The notes: a model not told the origin generated them from the letters alone. A DNA stretch of 64,000 nt from Eriocheir sinensis (GCF_024679095.1 NW_026110530.1:82501-146500), one strand, 5' to 3'; counted from the first letter of the stretch, positions 1 through 12,684 are shown. Numbers and translations are program-made.

Positions 1-51
1 TGGAAATTGTGAACTTTTAAGTTCATGTAACAAACAAGGTTTATTATATTT

Positions 52-2211
<2,160 letters not shown>

Positions 2212-2214
2212 CTA

Positions 2215-2400
2215 CTCACCACTCCCAAACAGACAAAAGTAGAGTCTTGATACACTCTTCTTGAAGGTCAAATTATAGGCATGAGGAAATGCAGACGAAG
2301 GAAGGCTGTTCCAGAGTTTATCAGTGTAAGGGATGAAAGAGTGGAGATGCTGGTTAACTTTTGCATAAGATGTTTGGCAAGATAGAACATGCAGTAATTG
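2215..2400 (-). pseudogene. C-terminal end of a Jockey/R1-like LINE ORF2
   Basis: The minus-strand translation contains FIPYTDKLWNSLPSSAFP followed by NLTFKKSV. This is the typical last segment of many Jockey-group LINE ORF2 proteins, where a surface motif LWNSLP precedes the end of the polyprotein. Only about 60 residues remain. It lies head-on against a plus-strand CR1 remnant starting at 2402, so two retroelement ends meet here. Assignment to the clade is by motif only. Confidence 0.55.
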
Positions 2401-2401
2401 A

Positions 2402-2650
2402 CTTAAATTAGAAAAGTATAGATTTAGGAGGGAAATGGGCAGGCATTGGTTTAGTAATAGGGTGGTGGGGGAATGGAATAGACTCAGCAATCACATAGTG
2501 AGTGCAGGGACGATAGCTTGTTTTAAGAGTAGACTGGATAGCTACATGGACGAGGCTGACTGGTGGTAATGGGGAGGAATCTGGAGCTGCCGTGTGTAGG
2601 CCATTCGGCCTCTTGCCGCGGGAGGAGGGGAGGCATGCAGTTAGCAAGTT
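2402..2650 (+). pseudogene. CR1 LINE ORF2 3' end remnant
   Basis: Reading from 2402 gives a segment with HWFSNRVVGEWNRLSNHIVS and FKSRLDSYMDE before a stop near 2567. It matches the last ~50 residues of the CR1 ORF2 at 29440-29610 (NWFTNRVVDEWNRLSSHVVS). The following non-coding part (GGCCATTCGGCCTCTTGC) corresponds to the CR1 3' UTR at about 29655-29670. This is a 5'-truncated copy, the usual product of incomplete reverse transcription. Confidence 0.8.
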
Positions 2651-3331
2651 CAGAACAGCTGTCACCGTGAAAATGATTAGAATTTCTATATTATCATTAT
2701 TTATATATATCACTTACCCCGGTTGGCATCCTTCCATAATAAATGTTGCTTCACACCAGGCTGTGTCCTCTTTATTGTAATGCCGGGATGTGAAGGCAGG
2801 AGAAGAACCTTAGAAGTATAAGGACAAGACGTAGTTTAAGTCAATATAAGTGAGCCTAAGTAGTTGTAAGTAATTATAAGTCACTGTAAGACCATCATAG
2901 ATATGTAAAAATGTAAGTAGGTATTCTTAATCACAACCCATAACAGAATACATCCCCCCCCCCCCCCCGACTACAATTACACCATATGGCGCGCGCAATA
3001 CCACGCCAAGACTTTCCCGCCAGAGAACTCAGCGTCTATCGTCCCTCCCTTTCCCCCCCTTCCCCCTACCAGCGCACGCACCTCGGAATTGTTACCAGCC
3101 CTTACTTGTCAATCCCCTATCAGTTAAAATCATCCACCCTTGCAAGATTTTTTCCGCTGCTCCACATGAAATTTCGTCACCTTGCACGTTAAGAAACCAT
3201 ACTACCCTACCCTAGTCTTCCCTTCATTTTGAATTAAAACGTGATAGATTATAAATTAGCTACTTGGGCCCCTTGTCTGCGCGACGGGGCTGCCCCAGGA
3301 CGGGTATAAAAACACGGAGCAGCGTTTTCCC
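2651..3331. other. No gene recognised; poly-C run and TATA-like box
   Basis: A poly-C run sits near 2955-2970. A TATA-like box (GGGTATAAAAAC) lies at about 3303-3314, immediately left of the TIR element at 3335. It could be a promoter remnant of an older element that the TIR element interrupted, but no gene can be tied to it. Confidence 0.4.
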
Positions 3332-3334
3332 TAA

Positions 3335-4156
3335 AGCCCCAAATACACTGCCGAATTTTGGCCACGAACTTGACGCCGAATCATTTCGTGAAAAAATTCG
3401 GCGACCGGTTCGCCGACATGACCAAGATTCTTACAGTTCGTGACCATTCGGCGACATGTCGGCGACATGTCGGCGAATGCTCAAGACAATTCATGGACAG
3501 TTCGGAGACATGTCGCCGATTATTCGGCGTCCATGTCGGCGAGCTCAAAATCTGAAATTTTAACTTTTTTTTTTTTTGTCGCGGAATAACTGGCGACAAG
3601 TCTCCGAGTTGTCTTCGCATGTCTCCGAAGTGTCGGCGACATGTCGGGGACAATTCTCCGACAGTGCCAAGATTTCTGACGGCTGACTATCTGATGCCCA
3701 TGTGGCATATAAAAGCTCGGGAATCCGCGCCTACCTCATGGACTACTACAACACCCGGGGAGCAGTGGCCTGACGGGACAGAATTGTGGGCGAGTAAATA
3801 GTACCATGTGTGGTAATATGTGTGGTAATATGTATGATAGTATGTGTAATAAAATGTATAAATGTGACTTGTTTTTGTTTTGCTCTCGTATAAAATATTT
3901 TAGAATGAATGAATGTTTACGTAATATCAGTAAACAAACCAGTAACTGAAAGAAGAGATAAATCTAAATAACTGAAAATGAAACAAAGGTTAAATAATGG
4001 CAGAATAATGATATTGAGAAATAAATAAAGTAATAAATAGTAGATTAATTATGAAATAAATGAAAATGTTAGTTCCATACCTATTTTATATATTCAGATT
4101 CTTCTTGTTTTTCATATTTTCTTGTTTACTATTTATTATTATAGTATTATTTTATT

Positions 4157-4210
<54 letters not shown>

Positions 4211-4216
4211 TTATTT

Positions 4217-4313
<97 letters not shown>

Positions 4314-4794
4314 CCCCCGTGTACACCTCCCACCGCGACCCGTTTGCCGTGTCGTGATTAATTCGCCGAATATTCGGGGACATGTCCCCGAATAGTCTTG
4401 GCCATTCGGCGACATGTCGGACCCGAATAGTCGGCGACATGTCGGCGACAAATTTGCCAATAAAATTTGAATTTCAACGGTCAAAATTCGCCGACAATTC
4501 GCCGAACACCGCGAATCGGACGCCGAATTGTCTGCGACATGTCGGCGACATTTCGGCGACGATTCGGCGTCCATTTTGCATTCGTGCACATTCGGCGAAC
4601 GGCCGCGAATTTTTCATGCAACATGAAACTTTCGTGGCGGTCGTGACCAACTGTCAAAAGTCGCGTGGTGGACGCAGACATGTTCCCGAACGGCCAAGAA
4701 CAGGCAAGAAAGATGCCGAACTTGTTCGCGACACAGGATGACTTGCATATTCGCGCACATTCGTGAGACAAAATTCGGCAGTGTATTTGGGGCT
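3335..4794. mobile_element. Non-autonomous PIF/Harbinger-like TIR element
   Basis: Perfect 26-bp inverted termini: the left end starts AGCCCCAAATACACTGCCGA at 3335, and its exact reverse complement ends at 4794. TAA flanks both sides (3332-3334 and 4795-4797), giving a 3-bp TAA target duplication, the usual PIF/Harbinger signature. Both subterminal thirds (about 3360-3665 and 4365-4600) are packed with variants of TCGGCGACATGTCGGCGAC, in inverted arrangement between the halves; such subterminal motifs often bind transposase. No transposase frame is visible. The centre carries an (AT)n/(TAGA)n tract. The superfamily is inferred from TSD and TIR only. Confidence 0.8.
4159..4313. repeat. (AT)n plus (TAGA)n microsatellite inside TIR element
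   Basis: An AT run (4159-4200) passes into about 24 TAGA tetranucleotides (4217-4313). It lies inside the TAA-flanked TIR element. Confidence 0.95.
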
Positions 4795-4797
4795 TAA

Positions 4798-5144
4798 GCA
4801 GACTCGAGGTTCATCCGCTGTGTTTTACAGGTCCGGGCGACCCACTCCCTGCCACACACACACACACCACACACACACCTTCACGAACCAGTGTATCCAT
4901 CCCGATGTGTTCTTTTAGTTGTTAACTTCAATAATCCTCTTCTTTCCGCGGTAGGAGCTGTAGGAGAGAGCCCTGTATGCGTTCTTGGAGCCATACCAGG
5001 GGTAGGAACGGGGAGTCGAGTCCCCCTATTGCGGGAAATATTGTGGGAGTATATAGGCCAGTAATCTGTGCTTTATCTGTAGTGTAAGAAGTGTTAGTGA
5101 TACAAGAGGCTGTATGTTTGGTCCTTACGACGGAGATGGTTCAG
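4798..5144. other. No gene recognised; short CA tract
   Basis: A (CA)n-like tract lies near 4853-4878. The rest has no recognisable coding region and may be the flank of the LTR that starts at 5145. Confidence 0.4.
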
Positions 5145-5805
5145 TGTCGTGTAGGGGTTTTCCCGGAAATGTAACGTTTCCCCTCTCTGAGTCTCTTTTA
5201 TACATCATATGTACCTGGTTTTACAATAATTGTACACCCGCACAAGGGTAAAGATCTCGTGGAGAATCCGCAGCCTTATTCTGGTTACCATTGTGAGAGG
5301 AGAAAACTAGAAATCAGTCGTGTGTCCATTCGCCCACTTTCGTCCGTTTCGGGTAAATCGTGCCTTCAATGAGGAATTAATTGTAAACCGTGTCGGCAGG
5401 TATGCCTATGTATTACCTTCTAAACTAAGTCACAGGAATAAATGTAAGCACTCCTATATATAGGCCTCTATTTCTTGTCACTCCCCGTTGTGAGATTTGT
5501 CCGGCCGGCTGTGAGTTAAACTAACCATTTACCGCCCCCGAGTCTGCCCCGCTCACCTCGCTACCCTGCCCAAGGGAGTCTCGCTCTGGGTCATTTTAAT
5601 CCCTCATTAAATCCTTAGTCCTGTATATACACATACTCTTAAGGTTTACAGTGAGCTACCGGTGACATAGTTCATCGGTAGATCTCTGGGTGGTGGCAGC
5701 AAAACTACCCCCAGGGTGAGTCCCCCCTTGTTTTTCCCCAGATATCCATTAGTTGAACTTCCTTTTTTTTACATCATTTAGTGCCCCGAATTTCCGGGCA
5801 CGACA
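5145..5805 (+). mobile_element. LTR of a tRNA-Leu-primed retrotransposon
   Basis: The 661-bp interval starts TGTCGTG and ends CACGACA, perfect 7-bp inverted ends of the TG...CA type. One base later (5807-5824) is TGGTGGCAGCGGTGGGAT, which equals the complement of the 3' end of a eukaryotic tRNA-Leu plus CCA, i.e. a primer-binding site. Inside are a TATA-like TTTTATAC near 5196-5204 and an AATAAA near 5437. No matching 3' LTR or pol gene follows; the internal region breaks off into a duplicated leader plus SINE. The 5' boundary rests on the inverted ends alone. Confidence 0.65.
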
Positions 5806-5806
5806 C

Positions 5807-5824
5807 TGGTGGCAGCGGTGGGAT
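5807..5824 (+). promoter_or_regulatory. Primer-binding site complementary to tRNA-Leu
   Basis: TGGTGGCAGCGGTGGGAT begins one base after the LTR end and includes the TGG that pairs with the CCA tail. A near copy with one change, TGGTAGCAGCGGTGGGAT, is at 6179-6196. The position and the 18-nt match to tRNA-Leu favour a minus-strand primer site. Confidence 0.7.
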
Positions 5825-5963
5825 CCTCTCCTGTGGTACTGTTGTGTCACCCCGAGAGGGTAACAGGCAGAATGATGGCCCATGCTCTCCGAAGTTCATA
5901 GAAAACGGGAACTCAACACACAGAAATTAATCTAAATAGGAATGGGGAGCCGTGTAGTGACAC

Positions 5964-6177
5964 GACTTGCCTGATGGGCGAGCCTCCCATAACCCACTTA
6001 GCCAGGGGGGTACCTCTTTGGCCGACTGGTAAAGGAGTGGCTCTCCCGTTACGCTGGTCGCGGGTTCGATCCCCGGCGCCGGCAAACCTTTCCTTGTCTG
6101 TATTAATTTCTCGTGTGTTTCGTTACACGCAGAGGACGTGTGGGAGTGTAGCAAAGAGTAAAAATTCTGGCATTTCA
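5964..6177 (+). mobile_element. SINE-B copy 1 (tRNA-derived)
   Basis: It has a clear pol III internal promoter: an A-box-like TGGCCGACTGGTAAAGGAG near 6019-6037 and a B box GGTTCGATCCCCG near 6063-6075. The T-arm-like sequence has one mismatch, and there is no intact acceptor stem, so this is a SINE head, not a tRNA gene. The 3' end is ATTCTGGCATTTCA. Copies 2 and 3 are at 6335-6548 and 17649-17867. Confidence 0.8.
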
Positions 6178-6334
6178 CTGGTAGCAGCGGTGGGATCTTC
6201 TCCTGTGGTTCTGTTGTGTCACCCCGAGAAGGGTAACAGGTAGAGTGATGGCCCATGCTCTCCGAAGTTCAAAGAAAATGGGAACTCAACACACAGAAAT
6301 TAATCTAAATGGGAATGGGGAGACATGTAATGCT

Positions 6335-6548
6335 GACTTGCCTGATGGGCGAGCCTCCCATAACCCACTTAGCCAGGGGGGTACTTCTTTGGCTGACTGG
6401 TAAAGGAGTGGCTCTCCCGTTACGCTGGTCGCGGGTTCGATCCCCGGCGCCGGCAAACCTTTCCTTGTCTGGATTAATTTCTCGTGTGTTTCGTTACACG
6501 CAGAGGACGTGTGGGAGTGTAGTAAAGAGTAAAAATTCTGGCATTTCA
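6335..6548 (+). mobile_element. SINE-B copy 2
   Basis: Same head, B box and ATTCTGGCATTTCA end as copy 1, within the second tandem unit. Confidence 0.8.
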
Positions 6549-6993
6549 ATCACCACAAAGGGACATGATTTGAAACTCCGGCTGGTAAACGTGGCGGCCA
6601 CGGCGGTGCTATGATTTTTTAACAAGCCAGCGTTGCAATCGGAGCAGAGAAAGATATTGCTGCGAATAGCTGTATAATAAACAGTATGAGTTAGACCAAG
6701 ATAATTATATTCACCCACTCTTTCCCCCTACAAACCAATGTAAATCATTACTGATGGAAGTCAGCGTGCGTGCTAAAACAATGAGTTTGAAAGAAAAACA
6801 TGATAACATTGTTTTTAAAGAACGGCAGTAGGGCTCCAACCTTGGTTCATTCCAGTATGTATACAGAAAGGTTAAACACATAAAACATATCAAACCACTG
6901 GTCGCCTCCCACAAATGCAGAGAAAGTAATATAATTGCGGTACAATAATAGCATTACTCATGACATGCAGTCAGGCTATATCTACCTGGTAAA

Positions 6994-6996
<3 letters not shown>
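6549..6996. other. No gene recognised
   Basis: AT-rich sequence without recognisable motifs, ending at an (AT)n tract. Confidence 0.5.

Positions 6997-7083
<87 letters not shown>
6997..7083. repeat. (AT)n microsatellite
   Basis: Uninterrupted AT run. Confidence 0.95.
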
Positions 7084-7086
<3 letters not shown>

Positions 7087-7312
7087 CCTACTGTTCATTT
7101 TAATGTTTATCTCCCTATATTTTTTTTTATTTAAAATGGGAAATAACCAGACTGAAGAAAAAAAAGTAGCAACATTTGCTGCTTGATCCCATGTAGCAAC
7201 ACTGCTGATGGGTACTGGGTGTTGGGGATTGGTGTCTGGAGGGGGGGGAGGCGCCTGGATGTAAACAACGCTGCTCCTGCGCCATCTGTTGCAACCGACA
7301 TACACCACCACC

Positions 7313-7882
7313 CCGCCCACGGTCTCCCATAGAGGCCCCCTCTCCTGTTCTATAGTCTCCTTGGTGACGGGGGAGTCGGGTGGGTGGCAGAGGGAGGATA
7401 ATACAGCATTTTGCACTATAGATAAACACATATGAGGAATAGAAAAACAGTGGTCACCATTAATTTCACAGAGTCCCGAACTATACCACCGTAGCAATAA
7501 AGTTTGTCATTCACGCAAAATAGTTTGACATAACTACTGATTAGATCTTCGTTCGCCTCGTATTTTTCAATTATCCTTCGCTTATCCTCCTCCGATATGC
7601 GGCCGTTGCGACGACGACAAGGCATTGTTGCGCAAGGGAAACTGTACATAAACTGTTTTGAAAGTGGTTACAGGCCTTACAACGTACACTTGCCATTGGG
7701 GAAGGGGATGTAGAGGGTGAGGGAAGAGCGACGTAAGTTCGATGCTTCATATTCATGTTTTCCAATGAAGTTCCATTTTCTCTAAGTGTCAAATTAATGG
7801 TGTTTGTTGATGTAACATTTGTAGTATTGACGCCGCCCACGGTCTCCCATAGATGCCCCCTCTCCTGTTCTATAGTCTCCTT
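7313..7882 (+). repeat. 50-bp direct repeats flanking a transposase fragment
   Basis: CCGCCCACGGTCTCCCATAG and the following 30 bases occur at 7313-7362 and again at 7833-7882 with one substitution. The Tc1/mariner-like fragment on the minus strand lies between them. Unequal exchange or a duplicated element terminus could explain this; I cannot decide. Confidence 0.7.
7450..7625 (-). pseudogene. N-terminal HTH fragment of a Tc1/IS630-type transposase
   Basis: Minus-strand translation from Met at 7625 reads MPCRRRNGRISEEDKRRII followed by EKYEANEDL. This resembles the start of the first helix-turn-helix of Tc1/mariner-IS630-type transposases (basic MPRR-NGR start, acidic-basic helix RIIEKY). 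The second helix and the paired domain do not follow cleanly; downstream residues look frameshifted. No DDE domain is nearby. Family assignment is by motif only. Confidence 0.45.
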
Positions 7883-7893
7883 GCTTGTGACGA

Positions 7894-8335
7894 TGGGACA
7901 CCAAATAACACAACACCGGGTGCGTTCAGTACCATGGGATGCTCACAAACGAATATGGAATATCAAATTTGAGGCAGTGAATAATCATTTTTGGGGAAAA
8001 TGAAATGATTTTACTCTTTGATATATTGATTTTTGAGTAACATAAAAAATAATAACCTAGTGTTTTAATGTTGATTATCTAAGTATGAAATCTCTTCACC
8101 GAAGATATTTCATACCCCGAAGTTTTTTCATACAACACCGGGCCACGCATGCGCAGTAGGGACACAACGTTCTTTTTTCTGAGAGGTGGAAAAAAGTAGC
8201 GATTATCGCTAGTTTGGTTACAAAAGTAACGGAAATACCGATATATATTTAAATAAGTAGCGGATGGCCAATAACCCGATTTTGTTATCAGCGATAAAGT
8301 ATCGGGATAACTTATCGCGATAACGCCCAGCTATG
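7894..8335. mobile_element. Truncated hAT-like MITE (right part), sibling of 32746-33844
   Basis: From GATGGGACACCAAATAACAC to ATAACGCCCAGCTATG it parallels 33473-33844, including the GTAGCGGATGGCC block and the terminal CGCGATAACGCCCAGCTATG. The left half and left TIR are missing. The superfamily comes from the intact sibling, which has an 8-bp target duplication. Confidence 0.8.
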
Positions 8336-8609
8336 ATCATTAGTGGCCGTGCTGCAGAGGCTTATAGAGGTTTTGCAGTGACGTCACGAAATAGCATCGT
8401 CTGCACCTTGTGCCGCGCGTCGTCTGCAAACCCGCTGGTGGTCACCTCCCTAGCAGAGTGAGCAGGTGGACCACGTGTGACCCATCCCCAAGTCACTACC
8501 CGCGGGCAAATGGCAGGACCTTTAGCATCACTTGTGTTAAGTGATTACGCGAGATCGCTTGAGGATGCTGCGAAGCTAAGATACATCGAAAAAATCAGTG
8601 CTTTTGGAG
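8336..8609. other. No gene recognised
   Basis: GC-moderate sequence between the MITE remnant and a minisatellite. I see no motif or conserved frame. Confidence 0.5.
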
Positions 8610-8870
8610 GAGGAGACTGGTAGACTGGCTGTCTGTCTGGTTGACTGGTGGGTTGACTGGTTGCCTGGTGGGTTGATTGGCTGGCTGATTGGTAAACTGA
8701 CTGTCTGTCTAACTGATCGACTGGATGGCTGACTGGTTGACTGGATGACTGACTGGGTGGTTGACTGACTGGCTGATTGGTTGGCTGGCTGGCTGGTTGA
8801 CTGGCTGATTGGTTGGTTGGCTGACTGTCTGGCTGGTCGGTTGACTGGCTGTCCCTCTGCCTGGCCGATC
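8610..8870. repeat. GGCTGACTGGTT-type minisatellite
   Basis: A degenerate tandem array of 4-bp-phased words GGCT/GACT/GGTT/GATT runs for about 260 bp. On the minus strand it reads as Ser/Gln/Pro/Asn-rich frames (SQPTNQ repeats), which are artefacts of the array. A short GTGAGGGCAGGTGACG repeat follows at 8920-8960. Confidence 0.85.
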
Positions 8871-9245
8871 TCCTGTTGCTGACCAGTGATGCCCAGGTAG
8901 GCAGCACAGGCAGGCAAACAGGTGAGGGCAAGTGACGACAGGTGAGGGCAGGTGACGGCAACTCACCTTAAAGTACGCACTCTTGGTCACTTCCCTGAGT
9001 ACACTTATATACTCCACCCAGCACTGAGCTGTCCCTCTGTGCACTTTGCCTCCATTGAATTTCCTTTCCTATTTTCTTCCCCTGCTTTAACGCCGCCATG
9101 CGTGTTTACCTCCGCCAGCTCATGTAAATCCCGTTCCAAAGTAATCCCCCGCCACACAATAGGCCTAAGCTAGGGGACCCGGGGCAATACCTAAATGAGT
9201 GTTACCTCATGTAATAATCTAATCAGTCTTGCCTATAATATGTAC

Positions 9246-9420
9246 CTCTGACAAAATGAGCACTGCAGAGTCGAGATGAAGCAGACGGCCGCCAGTTTTC
9301 CCTCCTCACAGCTGCTATCCACTTCCCCCGGCCTTCTGGATTCGCTGGAAATCTATAAAATGACACAGCATCTCTCCCGTGTCGGTTAGAACATCCAACC
9401 GCACAGCATACGTATCCCAT
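9246..9420 (-). CDS. THAP zinc-finger exon (first coding exon, partial)
   Basis: The minus-strand frame starts MGYVCCAVGCSNRHGRD and continues with SFYRFPANPEGRGKW and LCSAHF. This is the C-x4-C ... W ... C-x2-H layout of the THAP DNA-binding domain, about 58 residues from Met at 9420. The frame ends soon after HFVRG, where CAGAG|GTACAT offers a splice donor at 9246/9245, so the exon may splice to sequence left of here. No further exon was recognised. THAP domains occur in host transcription factors and in P-element-type transposases; I cannot tell which this is. The frame is intact, unlike the neighbouring hAT relic on the other strand. Confidence 0.65.
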
Positions 9421-9539
9421 GACGAACACACAGAACACTTGTGCAGCCGCCACAAGGGTTTACTTTGATAAGTGACCACCGCCACTGACCACCAAGATGG
9501 CCGTGCAGGCCTGCGCTACCCCCGCACCCCCACTAATGA

Positions 9540-10494
9540 CGTTAGCTGCAAAACCTCTATAGAGCAATGGGAAGCTCTCAAGTTGCTTTTTTCAGACATG
9601 TGGTTGTGGGAAAAGCTAGGTGCTGCTGAACTGATCTTCAAAAGCTTGCATGATCCTTACATCAAACTGAAGTACTACTTTTTAGAGTGAGTCCTACCCA
9701 AGTTTACCTCTTTCAACACATATTTTCAATCAAATAAGACAGTTATCACAGAACTGCATGAGAAACTGTGCTGTCTTTTCAAAGACCTTCTCCTGTCTTT
9801 CATGGAGATAGATTATATCATGAAGACAGATCTTAGATTGGTAGATCCACCTAGAAGTGATAGACATCTGAAGGACACTGAAATGTATCTAGGTGCAAAA
9901 GTACTGCAGGCTCTGAAAGACTCTAGTATTACAGGAAAGAAGACTGAGCTACAGTTTTTTTCCAGCGCTGCCGTAACTTTTTTGCTGTGGCATGTTGTGA
10001 GATAAAGAAGAGGTATGACTTCAATGACCCAGTCATCTCAAGACTGAACTGTCTGACTCTTTGTAATGCTTTGTCAGGAGAGTTTAGGAAGGCAATCCCA
10101 TCTTTGGTATCACTAGCAACTAACTTGCCTTTTCTTGTGCCTCCAGAGGATGTTTCACTCTTGCAAAGATGGGATGACTAGTGGCGCATGTTGCAACTAA
10201 AGTGTGAGACGTCACTGATATAAGAATGTAACAGAACTTTTTTGGGCTACAGTACTTAAGAATGAACCCGATTTTAAAGATTTGACATATTTTGGTCTCT
10301 CTGCTGTCAGTTTGCCCCATTCCAATGCTGAGTGTGAGAGAGTTTTTAGCAAAATTAATCTCTTTAAAACAAAAACTAGAAACAGGCTGAAAACAGCAAC
10401 TGTGAATGGGGCACTTTTGGCAACAGAGTGTGAAATCTTCTGGGAGCCTGTTGTAGAAAATTCTTCCCAACCAAGGACATATGTTCTCGCATGA
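9540..10494 (+). pseudogene. hAT-type transposase relic (C-terminal half)
   Basis: Several plus-strand frames together read as the C-terminal part of a hAT transposase. It ends with the dimerisation signature SLPHSNAECERVFSKINLFK near 10308-10367 and KTATVNGALLAT. In-frame stops at 9688 and 10002 and shifts before 10282 break it. Upstream pieces (LHEKLCCLFKDLLLSFMEID and ATNLPFLVPPEDVSLLQRWD) fit the helical region before the dimer domain. The N-terminal BED/TTF finger and first catalytic Asp are absent. No TIRs were found, so element ends are unknown. Confidence 0.7.
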
Positions 10495-10754
10495 CGAAAA
10501 AGAATCTTTATTGCAACCTACCAGATTCAGACGATGAAGGCTAAGGTACTATACGTGATACACTATTTAATTTTTTTTTAGTTCAACCACTCTAAAATTA
10601 TTGTAAATATGAAATGTTTCACCATTAAGATACAGCAAGTTTTGTTTATTTATTTTGTGTTTATAAGGTTGTGAAACCAACATTAATTTTCATAATATTG
10701 CCAATGACAAATGGATATATAACTGTGTTATTGTTCCTAATAAACAAATGTTTT

Positions 10755-11010
10755 GGGGCTCCCGTGGTCCCGTGGTAGAGTCTGCGCCTTGCGTTCCGGC
10801 GGGGTGCTGGAACGTATGGGTTCGAGACCTGCCCGGTGCAATGGGGATGGAAAGGTGGGCTCTTTCCGACACGGCCGTACCATAAGGCAACCTCTAAACC
10901 TTCCTCTTCCTCTTCCCTTAAACGGTGTCCCCTTTCTGCCGGATATTATAAGGTGATCTCGGTCCCTTCCTCCGTTACGGCTTCTTCCGAGTTGGGTTGG
11001 TAGCCTCTGT
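10755..11010 (+). mobile_element. SINE-C (tRNA-headed), single copy
   Basis: The head GGGGCTCCCGTGGTCCCGTG has an A-box-like GTGGTAGAGTCTGCG and a B-box-like GGGTTCGAGACC near 10819-10830, with the right spacing for a tRNA-derived pol III promoter. A CT-rich body (CTTCCTCTTCCTCTTCC) follows. The 3' end is uncertain and no second copy is in the window. Confidence 0.6.
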
Positions 11011-11822
11011 AAACATCTCTACACGGAAATATCGATAATTGAAGCATTTTACATATATTAGTGTAATCATACATATTTTTCAATGTATAATCAAGAAGAA
11101 AATGGTTGATTGAAAGGCAAATATAGGTATAATTGGGAACATAGCGTGAGTGATAGGGTTGGCTTCCCTGCGCGGCCCGTGTTTCCACTAGGCCTACGAG
11201 AGGGGCGGCCCAGGGGATTGGGAGTGACGTCAGCACCCCTTGGTTTCCATCTCTCTCCACGCACACAGCCAGGAATCCACATGTGCCCGGCGTTATCACT
11301 TCTCTGCCCCTCGCTACCATCGCGTCAAGCAAGGAACCGTTAGAAAAGTGCTCGAGCTCCATCGGAGCTATAGGAAAATACTACCTAGCTCCTTGAGTTG
11401 ACCAAGGAGGCGTGTTGACACGGCAACTCGGCAAGGGTTAAAAATTATGATACAACCCTAAAGTCGTAAACAACATTTAAAATCATATATTTAAAAAACT
11501 TTTGCAGACTCGATCATATTAGATCAAATACGTTTTATTATAATTCCTGGATCATTTATTACTATATTAATGAGAGAAATGCAGAATTGACGCATAAAAT
11601 ATGCGAAGGGGCTCACGAAGATGTGCCTATCTCGACCCCTTGCCAGATTCCAACAATTTCGCCCCTCAACACCTTTCCTTCGCTTACGGAGAGGGCCCCT
11701 CGAAGATTATGGTTTGGTATGGTACCAGCCGTCTGGGTGGTTGTGCGGCATGCACCGCCTTCCACCCTTGGGGTATATCCCCAACGAAATACACACACAC
11801 ACACAAAAAAAAAAGTATGAAT

Positions 11823-11825
<3 letters not shown>
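11011..11825. other. No gene recognised
   Basis: Mixed sequence with a short ACAC/A-run near 11790-11815 leading into an (AT)n tract. Open frames at 11587-11820 carry no recognisable domain. Confidence 0.5.

Positions 11826-11908
<83 letters not shown>
11826..11908. repeat. (AT)n microsatellite
   Basis: Uninterrupted AT run. Confidence 0.95.
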
Positions 11909-11909
<1 letters not shown>

Positions 11910-12349
11910 CCCTCTCTCCCGGCTGTACGATAATTTGGGTGTAAATACGATAATTTTGAGTACACTGCACGATAATTCTCTGCTGCGTGGATGGCAGCCC
12001 TGGTTTGCGCGGGCATCCAGGCCGGGCAGTGGCAGGCAGCCTCTCCATTACCTCAACATTGCAATCTGCGGGGGCACAGCCGACGTCATCTTTAATCAGG
12101 TAATATCCATGTAAATAATAATTTCCATGACGCGTCCATTATATCGTGAATTCTAGAGGCCTTCGTTCAGGTGCCCAGGAGGGTAATGATGTCAGGGAAG
12201 CGGAAATTACGTGTAACAGGTGGTTCGGTGTGGTTGGTTCGGCACATGGCAGACAGATCTCGTAAACCTCCCACGCCCATGCCTTCACAAGCTATGCGGG
12301 CGTGTCTAAAACTCGAGGTTATGTTAGACCCAACAAACACAAGTACTTA
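11909..12349. other. No gene recognised
   Basis: Three ACGATAATT words occur at 11926-11975. No coding motif was recognised in the rest. Confidence 0.4.
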
Positions 12350-12459
12350 CGTCGGGCCTCCAGCGGGCCGTCGTGTGTTGTACGTTGCGGCAGCCCGACG
12401 GTGCCAAACGCCGTCTGCCCGATGTCATTTTTGCTCATCGTTATAACGGAGGCCCGACG
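12350..12459. mobile_element. Small hairpin MITE (~110 bp) with TA flanks
   Basis: CGTCGGGCCTCC at 12350-12361 is the exact inverse of GGAGGCCCGACG at 12448-12459, and TA flanks both ends (12348-12349 and 12460-12461). TA target duplication fits Tc1/mariner-type mobilisation. With 12-bp arms and one copy this is tentative. Confidence 0.45.
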
Positions 12460-12461
12460 TA

Positions 12462-12577
12462 GTATGCCGATCATATGCTTCCCATATGCCGATCATATGC
12501 CTCCCTTATGCCGCTCTTTGCCTCCCATATTCCGATCATATGCCGCCCATATGCTGGTCATATGCCGATCATATAAC
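12462..12577. repeat. ATGCCGATCAT/ATGCCTCCC degenerate tandem repeat
   Basis: About six alternating copies of ATGCCGATCAT and ATGCCTCCC-like words, roughly 20 bp per unit, start right after the hairpin MITE. Confidence 0.75.
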
Positions 12578-12639
12578 ATGTTAGCCCCAGCCCCCACTCA
12601 CCCACTTCCCCCTTCACCTTTGCCACAAGCCACACTGGC

Positions 12640-12641
<2 letters not shown>

Positions 12642-12682
<41 letters not shown>
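12642..12682. repeat. (CA)n microsatellite
   Basis: About 20 CA units. Confidence 0.95.

Positions 12683-12684
<2 letters not shown>

Larger units (their letters stand above)
5807..6548 (+). repeat. Tandem duplication of LTR leader plus SINE-B (2 x ~371 bp)
   Basis: Unit 1 (5807-6177) and unit 2 (6178-6548) share the same order: primer-binding site, a leader containing GTTGTGTCACCCCGAGA, then a SINE-B. They differ by scattered substitutions and small indels. The SINE must have inserted in the leader before the whole block was duplicated. Confidence 0.85.

Noticed and set aside
3303..3314. Promoter of a host gene (TATA-like box)
   Set aside because: No transcript-like or coding sequence follows; the next feature is a transposon terminus.
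6019..6085. tRNA gene at the B-box sequence
   Set aside because: Repeated with the same 3' body at three sites, so it is a SINE-B head.
8545..9044. Ser/Gln/Pro-rich minus-strand frames of up to 138 codons
   Set aside because: Produced by the GGCTGACTGGTT minisatellite; no non-repeat domain.
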